The translations under genes and the position numbers were made by a program. From positions 1 to 51,410 of the forward strand of contig JAEUUS010000013.1 in assembly GCA_016787545.1 (NCBI GenBank): a DNA stretch of 51,410 nucleotides, in the 5' to 3' direction. The notes beneath the pieces were generated by a model. That model had not been told where the DNA came from, made no database searches, and saw only the letters and a program-made list of their open reading frames with translations. Positions 36,501-44,144 of this stretch are shown here, piece after piece. The DNA comes from Saprospiraceae bacterium. Its GTDB lineage: Bacteria > Bacteroidota > Bacteroidia > Chitinophagales > Saprospiraceae. Positions within the stretch are counted from its first letter, which is position 1. Every line of letters starts with the position of its first letter.

Positions 36501-36740
36501 TGTGGTACGCCAGACACCGCCACCTGTGGCGCCGAAATAAAACAAGTTCGGCTTGCCCGCCACACCCGTTACTGCCGCCGACCGACCTCCCCGAAAGGGT
36601 CCAACGTTTCGATATTGCAGGGAGGAAAAAAGCTGCTCATTAACCAGTGTCGGTTCGGAAGGCTGGTTGGCTTTAGTTTTTTGCGCAATGGATGTGGTAA
36701 GGGCGCAAAAAAGTGCGATTAGCAGGGTAAAAGTCCTCAT
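33579..36740 (-). CDS. Exported BNR/Asp-box (VPS10/sortilin-like) beta-propeller protein
   Basis: 1053 residues from the ATG at 36740 (MRTFTLLIALFCALTTSIAQ), a clean signal peptide. An in-frame ATG 69 bp upstream would add a Cys/Tyr-rich stretch and is not preferred. The protein has about ten Asp-box motifs of the form S/T-x-D-G-G-x-T-W (for example RTTDGGRTWENI, RTRDGGKTWQRI, KSTDGGDTWVDL), which form one or two large beta-propellers (about 50-730). A beta-sandwich-like part follows (about 750-920), then a helical C-terminus. The family is common in Bacteroidota as an exported glycosidase/sialidase-like or sortilin-like protein; the catalytic activity is unknown. The sugar-kinase-like gene follows by 4 bp. 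Confidence 0.85.
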   Translation of the reverse strand: MRTFTLLIALFCALTTSIAQKTKANQPSEPTLVNEQLFSSLQYRNVGPFRGGRSAAVTGVAGKPNLFYFGATGGGVWRTTDGGRTWENISDGFFGGSIGAIEVAPSDHNVIYVGGGECTVRGNVSAGSGLWRSEDAGRTWKFSGLKNSRHIPRIRVHPTNADIAYAAVLGDLFKPSEERGLYRTRDGGKTWQRIHFINGHVGAVDVCLDPSNPRIVYASFWKVRRTPYDLSSGGAGSSLWKSTDGGDTWVDLTANEGLPKDTLGIIGVAVSPVRPDRVWAIMESQTGGVFRSDDGGKKWIKVNDDRNLRQRAWYYTRIYADSKDEEVVYVMNVAYHKSKDGGKTFQSKYAPHGDHHDFWVAPEDPKRMIIGDDGGAQVSYDGGETWSTYHNQPTAQFYRVTTDNHFPFRIYGAQQDNSSVRIFHRTDGGSIGDKDYESTAGGESGHIAVDPENNDIIYGGEYHGFMSRVDHRNRTSRPINVWPEDNMGHGAEDAKYRFQWNYPLFFSPHDPNKLYAASNHLHVSKNEGQSWETISPDLTTNDKTRQKSSGGPITQDNTSVEYYCTIFAAAESPRVKDLIWTGSDDGLVHLTRNGGKTWENVTPTGLPKWTMINSLEPDPHTDGGCYLACTGYKQGDYQPYIFQTKDFGKTWVRITEGIGSEDFTRVVRVDPVRPGLLYAGTEQGMYLSFTDGKSWQKFQLNLPVVPVTDLTIKENHLIVATQGRSFWMIDDLTPLHQIQAAPDFLSKGDLSKKALHVFQPAASYRMRGGAMKGSKTSGENHANGAVVHYFLQQKPSEKDTVTIAILEADGDTIKLFSNQNLPSNWEHKGGKLADLKAGGNVFTWNHRYPDAEKFEGMILWSYDLEGPKAVPGAYQVRITAAGKTEEQPFTILPDPRSGVSSQVFQEQFAFVQSVSAKLTEAHRAIKEIRKVRTQIQAITSDLPKGETFKAIKAMAAKMDSSMTRVEEALYQTKSRSSQDPLNFPVRLNDKLANLMGQTVEGDFPPTQQAIEVRDLLFRLTDEQLRIWQAIKEKELPALNQMVRNSGVDLIRIK

Positions 36741-36861
36741 AATGTAGTAGTAAAAATTACAGCTGCAAGAATAATACAATTGAGGAGCATGTGGATGAAA
36801 TCCCGACAAAGCTTTTGATTTCTGCTCGCAAGGGTTCAGAAAACCTATAGGACTTAAAAAT

Positions 36862-37527
36862 TCAGTAGGAAATAGTAACAGCAGAGGTGTCGCCTCTGGT
36901 TACAAAAACGGAATCTCGAAATGCATCTGCCAGGTTGATAGGTTTGAAATCCCAATATATAGTGAGCATTTCGTTGGATGCAACAGGAAGAAATTGTGCA
37001 TAGGTCTGTCCTTCTGTAAGCTCCAGTTCATCCTCCATTAACGCGACCTTACCAAGGGAGATTCCTATTTCACTCTTGAGTATTGGAGAATAAACGCTTA
37101 AATAAATTTTAGATTTGCCTGATGAAACTTTATCAACTTGAAGATTGAGCCAACAATCATTTGGGAAAAGCGGTATTACTGCCTCATTCACTGCCCCTTT
37201 TTGATAATTATCAAACGAATCATATATTATATTGTCTTTGTATACATAACCCAATTTTCGCATATCTCCAATTCGGAAATCAGGGTTTTCTGCATCCCCA
37301 AACTCAAAATATCCATTTGAATCACTATATATCGTTGTATAATAACGATACGAAAGGTAATCTTTGTGCCACTTATAAATCGTAATTTCTACCCCTTCCA
37401 GAGGCTCCTGTGTATAATAATCTACTACCTTCCCTTTCACTATAGTTGGTGATGGTTCCTTACAATCAGAAAATGTCTGGGAAATAACTATTGCTAAAAA
37501 ACAAATGATAAAAAATCGGGCTTTCAT
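36862..37527 (-). CDS. Exported protein with carboxypeptidase-regulatory-like domain, function unknown
   Basis: 221 residues from the ATG at 37527 (MKARFFIICFLAIVISQTFS). The longer frame to 37602 adds a basic, non-signal stretch and is less likely. After the signal peptide is a Cys22 in FSDC, which is not a good lipobox. A carboxypeptidase-regulatory-like beta-sandwich follows (about 28-75, KGKVVDYYTQEPLEGVEITIY and SDSNGYFEF), then a beta-rich domain with no recognised family. The DNA is clearly richer in A and T than the neighbouring genes (for example around 37200-37360), which may point to recent acquisition. It lies between the BNR gene and a repeat-rich gap. Confidence 0.68.
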   Translation of the reverse strand: MKARFFIICFLAIVISQTFSDCKEPSPTIVKGKVVDYYTQEPLEGVEITIYKWHKDYLSYRYYTTIYSDSNGYFEFGDAENPDFRIGDMRKLGYVYKDNIIYDSFDNYQKGAVNEAVIPLFPNDCWLNLQVDKVSSGKSKIYLSVYSPILKSEIGISLGKVALMEDELELTEGQTYAQFLPVASNEMLTIYWDFKPINLADAFRDSVFVTRGDTSAVTISY

Positions 37528-37643
37528 ATCAGACGCAATTTTGATGTTAAAATACGGATTATACTTTGAAAGGGTACACATTTTTAATTTGCTTAACACC
37601 ATTTTTTACACTACGTGTTAAAATGACCAGCGACCGAGAAAAA

Positions 37644-37782
37644 GACCTCGCAAGAGGTCCAACCTTTGTAGCACATTAAACGCAATTTACATCCAGGACC
37701 TCGCAAGAGGTCCAACCTTTGTAGCGAGGTCCTAAAATCTTCTAACCCATGGTGCTACAAAGGTTAGACCTCTGCCGAGGTC
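37644..37782. repeat. Three copies of a 29-bp hairpin repeat, two direct and one inverted
   Basis: Copies at 37644-37672 and 37697-37725 are identical. The copy at 37754-37782 is inverted with three differences. Each unit contains GACCTC-loop-GAGGTC, a 6-bp stem; the loop of the direct copies is GCAA, a stable GNRA tetraloop in RNA. A constant tail aacctttgtagc follows. Copy 2 is also followed by GAGGTCC, giving a second way to fold. The structure suggests a small mobile or RNA-based repeat family. No protein gene fits in this gap. Confidence 0.88.
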
Positions 37783-37803
37783 TACTGCACAAAGCCAAAA
37801 ACA

Positions 37804-37844
37804 AAACATGAGTCACCCCAAAAAAATCGGGATGACTCATGTTT
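37804..37844 (-). terminator. Terminator of the SprB-repeat gene
   Basis: A 12-bp perfect inverted repeat, AAACATGAGTCA (37804-37815) / TGACTCATGTTT (37833-37844), extends inward through CCC/GGG. On the minus strand a T-rich tract follows (complement of 37796-37805). It lies 32 bp after the SprB-repeat stop codon. Confidence 0.8.
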
Positions 37845-37875
37845 GTGGTTCACTAATTTGTAGTATCCGAAATGC

Positions 37876-40800
37876 TTAAATCTTAGCAATCTTCAGTGTC
37901 TTCACCTCGCCGTTTCCAAACCGGATTTTAGCCATATACATGCCGGATGGCAAATCTTCCACCGGAAGATCTTCCAGATGCATTTTTCCGGCCGGTATGG
38001 TGATGGTGTGCAGCACAGCGCCGTTAGTAGCCGTGATCTGGATGGTCACATCTGAATCATACTGTATTGCGTTCATGATGCGCAGGGTTTTGCCCACCGG
38101 ATTCGGTGCAATCAATACACCGTTGGATGGTGAGAACTGCACTTCAATGGAACGGATTTCAGTAAATGCCTGCTGCCCCATGCTGCTCAGGCGACGAATA
38201 CGGTAGAAGTTCCTGCCAATTGACGGGGTTTCGTGCATAAAGCTGTATTCGTTAGGATTCACCGCATCCTGTTTGCCCATCAGCGTGGTAACATTTGTCC
38301 AGGTTTGCATATCCATGGAATGTTGCACGGTGTAGGAGTATTCTGTAGCTTCGGGCAAGGTGGTCCAGTTGATCAGCACACCGGTCTGACCCGTTTGTTG
38401 CAGGTTGAAATTCAAGTTGAAGCCATCACATCCAGGTGATCCTGCTGGCAATACCTCAATAGTAACAATATTGGATTCCAGGAATGGACAACCTTCCCGA
38501 CGAGCGCAACGCATGAACTTGGCGGTTTCAAACAATGGTCCAGGAGCATAAGCCGAGCCGGTTGCGCCTGGTATGGCCACCCAGGAAGGAGGCGCCTGGC
38601 CAATCTGAATAAACTGCATCCACAGATATTGGATCTGTCCACTGCCACCAATTGGTGCAATGGTTTCTACTATAGGAGCAGGGGCTTCGCCTTCACAAAT
38701 GGTCTGATTGCAACAAATGGCGCCAGCATTGGTGATGTTTTCGCAAATAGTATGGATGCCGGCGTCAAAACAGAGATCGTCTGGTTGACCGGCAACGATG
38801 GTAAACGGATCCGTTCTGCCATTTGTTTTGACATCACTATCCTTACAGTCGTTATTCACCCAGTCTTTTTTGGTCCACTCATATCCAAGTGGCTTATTGC
38901 TGAAGGCCAGGATATAGGTACCGGGCACCACACAATTGAAGAAATAAAAACCGGCATTGTTGGTGGTAGTTGTTTCCACTACCACATCGTCTGGTGTGCC
39001 GAATGCCCCGTCAGGTCCCGGTTTGATCAGTTTTACTTCGATGTTAGGCACTCCGGTTTCCAGTGTTGGATGCTGGAAGCCATTTTGATCGTCATCATAC
39101 CAAACCCAATCACCAATTTTGATGCCGTTGTTGGTGGAGCCAATGGTAACTGTAGCCGTTGCAGTACAGTTATTGGCATCTTTTACCGTTACAGTATAGG
39201 TTCCCGCTTGCAGATTAACCGCTGTTGCGTTGGTTTCGCCGTTGCTCCAGTTGTACATATATGGAGGTGTTCCACCGGATACACTGGCGGTAGCACTTCC
39301 CGGAGTAGAGCAGTTGGCATTGGAAGAAGCTACTATCACTACATTAGGGGCTTGTGAAGCGCCTATGGTTACAGAAGTGGTCGCTGTACATCCGGCAGCA
39401 TCCGTAACGGTCACCGTATAGGTTCCGGCGCCGAGGTTACTTATCGTAGCGGTGGAGGTCATACCCGGGTTACTCCACTTATACGTGTAGTTTGGGGTGC
39501 CTCCGGATACAGAAACAGTAGCCGAGCCGGTATTATTTGCGCAGGCAGATGGTGTGCTGCTTGAAATAACCGCTACAGGGGCATTAGGCACTGTAATGGT
39601 AACCATACCAACAACGGCGCATCCACTATTGTCGGTTACTGTTACACTGTGGGTACCTGGTGCAAGGTTTGTAGCGGAAGAGGAAGTTTGGTTCCCTGCC
39701 GAAGCCGACCAAAGGTAGGTGTAAGGCTGAGTTCCTCCTGTTGCGATGGCTGTTGCGGTGCCGCCGGTAATACAGGTTGCCTGGTTATTGACAACCACAG
39801 AAACATCCGGTCCCTGAGATTGAACGATGGTGACTGTTGCAACAGCTGTACATCCGGAAGCATCTGTAACCGTTACATTATGCTGGCCGGCAATGAGGTT
39901 TGTGGCAGTAGGGGTAGTTTGCAGGTTATCCCACTTATACGTATAAGGAGGAATACCGCCAGAGGCTGTAACCATCGCAGAACCACCCGTCAGGCAGGTG
40001 GCCGGAGCGGTTGGAGTTGCTACAGGAATAATGGGTGTAGCAGGTTGAATCGTTCCTGAGCCTAATCCCTGGCAACCGGTTGTTATATCCACTACGGTTA
40101 CCTGGTGCGTTCCGGCAGACAAGTTGGTTGCTGTAGCCGTGGTTTGTCCGTTATCCCAGTGATAGGCATAGTTGGAGGTACCGCCCGTTGCGGTCGCGGT
40201 TGCGCTTCCTCCTACCAAACATCCGGCAGGCAGGGTAGGCAATACTGTAACGGTAAGGGCAATACTATTGCTACCTACTTCGATGGAACTACTACAGGTA
40301 CATCCATGAGCATCTGTGACGGTTACGGTATAAGTGCCAGCCGGAACAGCGATACTTGGCGTAGTTTGAAGATTGCTCCATAAAATGCTGTATGGCGCTG
40401 TTCCTCCGGTTGCTGAAATAGTAGCGGTACCATTCAGTCCGCAGTTGGCGGGAATGGAAGAAGGTGTGCAAATCAATGCGGCAGGCTCTTCCAGGGTAAC
40501 AGAGGCAACATTGGAACAGCCTGTAGCTAAATCAGTTACCGTAACCGTGTAAGTGCCCTCAGACAAATTGGTGATATCCGAGGTGGTACCACCGTTGCTC
40601 CAGATATAGGTGTAAGGGCCAATGCCCGACATGGTGCTTACGTGCGCCCAGCCATCGTTTGCGCCAAAGCAGGTTATTTCCTGGTACACGGTATCCATGA
40701 GCCAGATACCTTCGTTCCAGAAACCTACTTCAAAGCTTCCGGAGGCGGTACAACCATTCACATCAGTAACCGTTACGGTGTAAACACCCGCAGCAAGGTT

Positions 40801-41253
40801 ATTGATTTGTGGCGTAACACCTCCATTACTCCAAAGGTAAGTGTAAGGCGGAGTGCCGCCATTCGGGGTTACCGCTGCAAATCCGTCAGGCGCATTCCCG
40901 CAAATCTGGCTTTGACCAAATACGGTAACGCCCACGGGTGTAGGCTCGGAAATCGTGATACTTCCAGTGCCTGTACCCAGGTCGATATCAACTACGGTGA
41001 CGGAATAATTGCCGGGTCCGAGGTTGGTAATGGTTTGAGTGGTAGCGCCATTACTCCACAAAAAAGTGTATGGCGCCCAGCCTCCTGAAGGATTGGCTGT
41101 TGCGGTACCATTATGGTCGCCATGACAGGTAATGTTGGTTCCGGTAACCGTCACCTGAACTTGTGCCTGAACAAAAGTGGCAGAAGCCGAGGCAAGCAGG
41201 AGTGCGAAGACGGGAATAAAACGAAAAACGGATTTTGTAAACTTTTGTCCCAT
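37876..41253 (-). CDS. SprB-repeat surface protein with T9SS type A sorting domain
   Basis: 1125 residues from the ATG at 41253 (MGQKFTKSVFRFIPVFALLL), which starts the signal peptide. A frame open 84 bp further upstream is not needed. Nine SprB-type repeats of about 75-80 residues follow. Each has a Cys near its start, GG-x-PYTYxW(S/D)N, NLxAGTYTVTVTD and a Cys-Thr/Ala near its end, so each may hold one disulfide. Next are an SdrD-B-like domain (IGDWVWYDDDQNGFQ, likely calcium-binding), an Ig-like region and a fibronectin-like region. The protein ends with a type A C-terminal sorting domain (IAPNPVGKTLRI to LPSGMYMAKIRFGNGEV). It is probably a surface adhesin for gliding or attachment. A promoter match lies at 41419-41450 and a terminator at 37804-37844, so it forms its own unit. 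Confidence 0.93.
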   Translation of the reverse strand: MGQKFTKSVFRFIPVFALLLASASATFVQAQVQVTVTGTNITCHGDHNGTATANPSGGWAPYTFLWSNGATTQTITNLGPGNYSVTVVDIDLGTGTGSITISEPTPVGVTVFGQSQICGNAPDGFAAVTPNGGTPPYTYLWSNGGVTPQINNLAAGVYTVTVTDVNGCTASGSFEVGFWNEGIWLMDTVYQEITCFGANDGWAHVSTMSGIGPYTYIWSNGGTTSDITNLSEGTYTVTVTDLATGCSNVASVTLEEPAALICTPSSIPANCGLNGTATISATGGTAPYSILWSNLQTTPSIAVPAGTYTVTVTDAHGCTCSSSIEVGSNSIALTVTVLPTLPAGCLVGGSATATATGGTSNYAYHWDNGQTTATATNLSAGTHQVTVVDITTGCQGLGSGTIQPATPIIPVATPTAPATCLTGGSAMVTASGGIPPYTYKWDNLQTTPTATNLIAGQHNVTVTDASGCTAVATVTIVQSQGPDVSVVVNNQATCITGGTATAIATGGTQPYTYLWSASAGNQTSSSATNLAPGTHSVTVTDNSGCAVVGMVTITVPNAPVAVISSSTPSACANNTGSATVSVSGGTPNYTYKWSNPGMTSTATISNLGAGTYTVTVTDAAGCTATTSVTIGASQAPNVVIVASSNANCSTPGSATASVSGGTPPYMYNWSNGETNATAVNLQAGTYTVTVKDANNCTATATVTIGSTNNGIKIGDWVWYDDDQNGFQHPTLETGVPNIEVKLIKPGPDGAFGTPDDVVVETTTTNNAGFYFFNCVVPGTYILAFSNKPLGYEWTKKDWVNNDCKDSDVKTNGRTDPFTIVAGQPDDLCFDAGIHTICENITNAGAICCNQTICEGEAPAPIVETIAPIGGSGQIQYLWMQFIQIGQAPPSWVAIPGATGSAYAPGPLFETAKFMRCARREGCPFLESNIVTIEVLPAGSPGCDGFNLNFNLQQTGQTGVLINWTTLPEATEYSYTVQHSMDMQTWTNVTTLMGKQDAVNPNEYSFMHETPSIGRNFYRIRRLSSMGQQAFTEIRSIEVQFSPSNGVLIAPNPVGKTLRIMNAIQYDSDVTIQITATNGAVLHTITIPAGKMHLEDLPVEDLPSGMYMAKIRFGNGEVKTLKIAKI

Positions 41254-41612
41254 GGGAATCAAGGTTTGTATGTAATCGGAATGGTTTTGTTGTATGCTAT
41301 TTACAGCAAAAGAAAGGCCACTTTTAAGTGTAACCACAATCTTTCCAGTAAAACATTAGTACGGACGGGGGAGCGAAAAAATAGGCGAGCGATTAAACCG
41401 GGGACATCTTATGCTCGACAAAAGTAGGCTTTAATTACGGTAGTACACAAGGTCAGGCCAGTAATTTTTTCCGCTAAATGGGAATCTGTCGGGTAGACTA
41501 CTCATTTGCCTGCCGGATTCTCAAGGAATTCACCAGATTATAAAACTGACTTTAACAAATAAGTATTGTTTTTCATGGGTATTTTTTTTCTGGAACAGGA
41601 CTTTACATCCGG
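41254..41612. other. Intergenic gap upstream of the SprB-repeat gene
   Basis: 359 bp without a protein gene. It holds the promoter of the SprB-repeat gene (listed separately), a leader of about 160 bases and the end of the polX transcript. No clear terminator was seen for polX. Confidence 0.5.
41419..41450 (-). promoter_or_regulatory. SprB-repeat gene promoter, TTG-N21-TACTTTTG
   Basis: On the minus strand: TTG (41450-41448), 21 bp spacer, TACTTTTG (41426-41419). It is a full match to the Bacteroidota consensus with the same spacer and the same -7 octamer as the coaE promoter. The leader would be about 160 bases. Confidence 0.6.
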
Positions 41613-43244
41613 TTATTTTATAAAAATATCCATTGCGGTGTTCAAACAAGCGGCCGTTGTTAGTCCGCCTTTTCGGGCCAACATGACCCCAAAACGGGTA
41701 TGCAGGATACCATCTTTACTATGGGCATCCGGGTTGATACTGATTTTAATCCCCATGGACATAGCTTTGGGTATCAGCGCCCAGTCAATGTCCAGGCGCC
41801 GTGGGTGCGCATTGAGTTCAATGGCTACATTGTGTTTTAAGCAGGCTTCCATGATGGCATCCCAATCCAAAGGGTACCCTTCCCTACTCAACAAGAGTCG
41901 ACCCGTTGGGTGGCCCAAAATAGTGGTGGAGGGATGTTCAATGGCTCTCAAAATACGTTCCGTGGCTTTTTCCTGCGTCATACGCAAATTGGAGTGCACA
42001 GATGCAATAACGAAATCAAATCGCTCCAGCAGGGCATCATCGTAATCCAGGGAGCCGTCGTTCAGGATATCGCTTTCAATGCCTTTGTAAATTTTAAAGG
42101 GCGCCAATTCCTCATTCAGGCGGTCAATTTCCTCCATTTGAGCCAAAACGCGGTCTGGCTTCAATCCGTTGGCATAAAAGGCAGATTGGCTGTGATCCGT
42201 CATGCCAATGTACGCATAGCCCAGCGAACGGGTGTACTCGCACATTTCACGCAGGGAATGCAGGCCATCACTCCAGGTGCTGTGTACGTGAAGGATTCCG
42301 CGAATATCGGCGTCTGTAATCAAGTTTGCAGGCGTGCCTGAGTGCAAAAACGAAGCAGATTCCCGCAATTCCGGCACAACAAAAGCAGCATTTGCTTTAT
42401 CAAACACCTGGGTTTCCTGCTCCAGTCCTTTGAAATCCAGTCCCGGGTGTGCCTGAACAAAATTTTCCAGAAATTCGGGTGAACCCGTGTATCGGAACAG
42501 TTTGGAGCCCCATTCTCCGGGCTGGCAACTGATCACGCGTATACGCGCGCCTTCGCCCCTGCGCAGGAAAACTTCGCCATTCTCGCCTGTTTCCCGACTG
42601 AATTCGCCTCCTTCAGCCAGTATAAGTTGTGCAGGATCAGCAGTGGTGAGTACGTCAATGGACTCCACCACCTGGCTTCTGCGGCGCACTTCGCCAACAG
42701 GTTCTGCCAAAACGCCGGGAAAACCATTGAGCAACAATTGGCAGGCCGCTTCTGCTTCAGCCAGGGCGGCATCCAGGTGCATTTTACCCCTGCTGCGGAA
42801 GAAATAATCCAGCTTATGCTTCAGGTCTTCCTGGGTTTTCAGTCCAAATCCTTTGTATTCAATCAACCTGTTTTCATTACAGGCATACCAGAGCTCGCCC
42901 GGGTTTTCAATGCCCATTTCCTGCCAAACCTGCCGCACTTTCTTGGGTCCGAAGCCACCTATTTCCAGCATTTCCCGCACTCCGGAGGGCGTTTTTTCCC
43001 TGAATTTTTCCAACGTATCCATTTTCCCTGTTTCCAGCAACTCACGGATTTTAGCCGCAATGGCCGGACCAACTCCTTTAATGGCTTTAATCTCGGCATC
43101 GCTCAATTCCGCCAAAGAGCTATCGAGTTTGCGCAAGGTGAGATAGGCGCTTGCATAAGACTTAATGCGGAAGGAATCCTCCTCATGCAGTTCCATCAGA
43201 TTGGCAAGCTCGTCAAAAGAAAGGGCGATTTGTTTGTTGGTCAT
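41613..43244 (-). CDS. PolX-type protein: degenerate polymerase palm fused to intact PHP domain
   Basis: 543 residues from the ATG at 43244 (MTNKQIALSFDELANLM). A longer frame through the upstream array would add Ser-Asn-Pro repeats and is rejected. Helix-hairpin-helix parts (about 1-150; IKGVGPAIAAKI, IGGFGPKKV) are followed by a pol-beta-like palm (about 155-290). In the palm, the usual GS-x-RR motif reads GEVRRR (184-189). The first catalytic Asp is Ser195 (SIDV) and the third is lost (ARIR, 233-236). The PHP phosphoesterase domain (about 316-540) keeps its metal motifs HVHSTWSDG, TDHSQS, GIESDI, ASVHSN, GHPTGR and NPDAHS. It is therefore probably a nuclease/phosphoesterase, perhaps in DNA repair, without polymerase activity. 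Confidence 0.9.
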   Translation of the reverse strand: MTNKQIALSFDELANLMELHEEDSFRIKSYASAYLTLRKLDSSLAELSDAEIKAIKGVGPAIAAKIRELLETGKMDTLEKFREKTPSGVREMLEIGGFGPKKVRQVWQEMGIENPGELWYACNENRLIEYKGFGLKTQEDLKHKLDYFFRSRGKMHLDAALAEAEAACQLLLNGFPGVLAEPVGEVRRRSQVVESIDVLTTADPAQLILAEGGEFSRETGENGEVFLRRGEGARIRVISCQPGEWGSKLFRYTGSPEFLENFVQAHPGLDFKGLEQETQVFDKANAAFVVPELRESASFLHSGTPANLITDADIRGILHVHSTWSDGLHSLREMCEYTRSLGYAYIGMTDHSQSAFYANGLKPDRVLAQMEEIDRLNEELAPFKIYKGIESDILNDGSLDYDDALLERFDFVIASVHSNLRMTQEKATERILRAIEHPSTTILGHPTGRLLLSREGYPLDWDAIMEACLKHNVAIELNAHPRRLDIDWALIPKAMSMGIKISINPDAHSKDGILHTRFGVMLARKGGLTTAACLNTAMDIFIK

Positions 43245-43246
43245 GG

Positions 43247-43325
43247 TGGGTGAGGATGGGGGTGAGGGGTTTGAAGGGTTAGAGGGGTTTGAAGGGTTTG
43301 AGGGGTTTGAGGGGGCAGGGGGCGG
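43247..43325 (-). repeat. 9-bp tandem array upstream of the PolX start codon
   Basis: On the minus strand the words aaacccctc and aaacccttc repeat with a 9-bp period (best copies 43265-43311), then degenerate C-rich sequence continues to the ATG at 43244. The coding strand is almost free of G. A -7 element at 43332-43339 would place the transcription start at the outer edge of the array, so the array would be the whole leader. Confidence 0.82.
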
Positions 43326-43331
43326 CGGGCA

Positions 43332-43339
43332 CAAAACTA
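43332..43339 (-). promoter_or_regulatory. Promoter -7 element (TAGTTTTG) upstream of polX
   Basis: Exact TAnnTTTG match on the minus strand, placed between the ABC-gene terminator and the repeat array. No ideal TTG was found 17-23 bp upstream, so support is partial. Confidence 0.42.
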
Positions 43340-43368
43340 ATCATTGAGTGGGGTAAGCACCTAATAAA

Positions 43369-43401
43369 AACAGCCATCTCGCAGATCACGGGATGGCTGT
43401 T
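43369..43401 (-). terminator. Terminator of the ABC ATPase gene
   Basis: Ten-base perfect inverted repeat AACAGCCATC (43369-43378) / GATGGCTGTT (43392-43401). On the minus strand a run of five T follows directly. It begins 20 bp after the ABC gene stop codon. Confidence 0.82.
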
Positions 43402-43420
43402 GGGTATTCAACTAAGGTTT

Positions 43421-44143
43421 TTATCCTTCTGTGGGAGCAGGCTCGTTGGCCAGACTAATGATGTTTGGATTTTGAATATCTGATTCAATCAGTCCATCGC
43501 GCAATCGGACAATTCGGTGGGCGTGTTGGGCAATATCTTGTTCGTGTGTAACAAGGATTACTGTGTTGCCAGCCTTGTGGATTTGCTCAAAGAGTCCCAT
43601 AATCTCGTAACTGGTTTTGGTATCAAGGTTACCGGTAGGTTCATCGGCCAGGATAATCGCTGGGTTATTCACCAGGGCACGCGCTACAGCAACACGTTGG
43701 CGCTGACCACCGGAAAGTTCGTTGGGTTTATGCATTACGCGATCACCAAGGCCTACCGACTCCAGTGTTTTTCGGGCGCGTTCGAGTCGCTCTTCTTTTC
43801 CAACGCCGGCATATACCAGAGGCAGGGCTACATTTTCCAAAGCGCTCAATCGGGGCATAAGGTTAAAGGTTTGGAACACAAACCCAATTTCCTTATTGCG
43901 TACTTCCGCCAAATCACTGTCATCCATGGTACTAACTTCCGTGCCATTCAACCAATATTCCCCTTTTGTTGGGGAGTCGAGACACCCGATGAGGTTCATG
44001 AGTGTGGATTTACCGCTACCGGAAGGCCCCATGAGCGCTACATATTCGTTCTTCCGAATATCCAAACTTACATCCTTAAGGGCCTCTACTTTTTCGTGGC
44101 CCATGATGTAGGTTTTGTTCAAATTTTTGATGGATATGAGCAT
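43421..44143 (-). CDS. ABC transporter ATP-binding protein, LolD/MacB type
   Basis: 240 residues with all ABC motifs: Walker [10 protein letters not shown] (about 38-46), Q-loop [14 protein letters not shown], signature [15 protein letters not shown], Walker [13 protein letters not shown] and switch His in VTHEQD. The GxxGSGKST...NLIGCLD...FNL pattern is that of the LolD/MacB/FtsE group, whose partner permeases work in lipoprotein release or efflux. No permease gene is encoded in the window, so its partner must be elsewhere. A 55-residue membrane protein gene lies upstream on the same strand, separated by a G-poor repeat array that ends at this start codon. A terminator follows the gene. Confidence 0.93.
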   Translation of the reverse strand: MLISIKNLNKTYIMGHEKVEALKDVSLDIRKNEYVALMGPSGSGKSTLMNLIGCLDSPTKGEYWLNGTEVSTMDDSDLAEVRNKEIGFVFQTFNLMPRLSALENVALPLVYAGVGKEERLERARKTLESVGLGDRVMHKPNELSGGQRQRVAVARALVNNPAIILADEPTGNLDTKTSYEIMGLFEQIHKAGNTVILVTHEQDIAQHAHRIVRLRDGLIESDIQNPNIISLANEPAPTEG

Positions 44144-44144
44144 A

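Noticed and set aside
43245-43334. Ser-Asn-Pro N-terminal extension of PolX
   Set aside because: It is the translated tandem array. The conserved domain starts at the ATG at 43244. It is kept only as a possibility in the findings.
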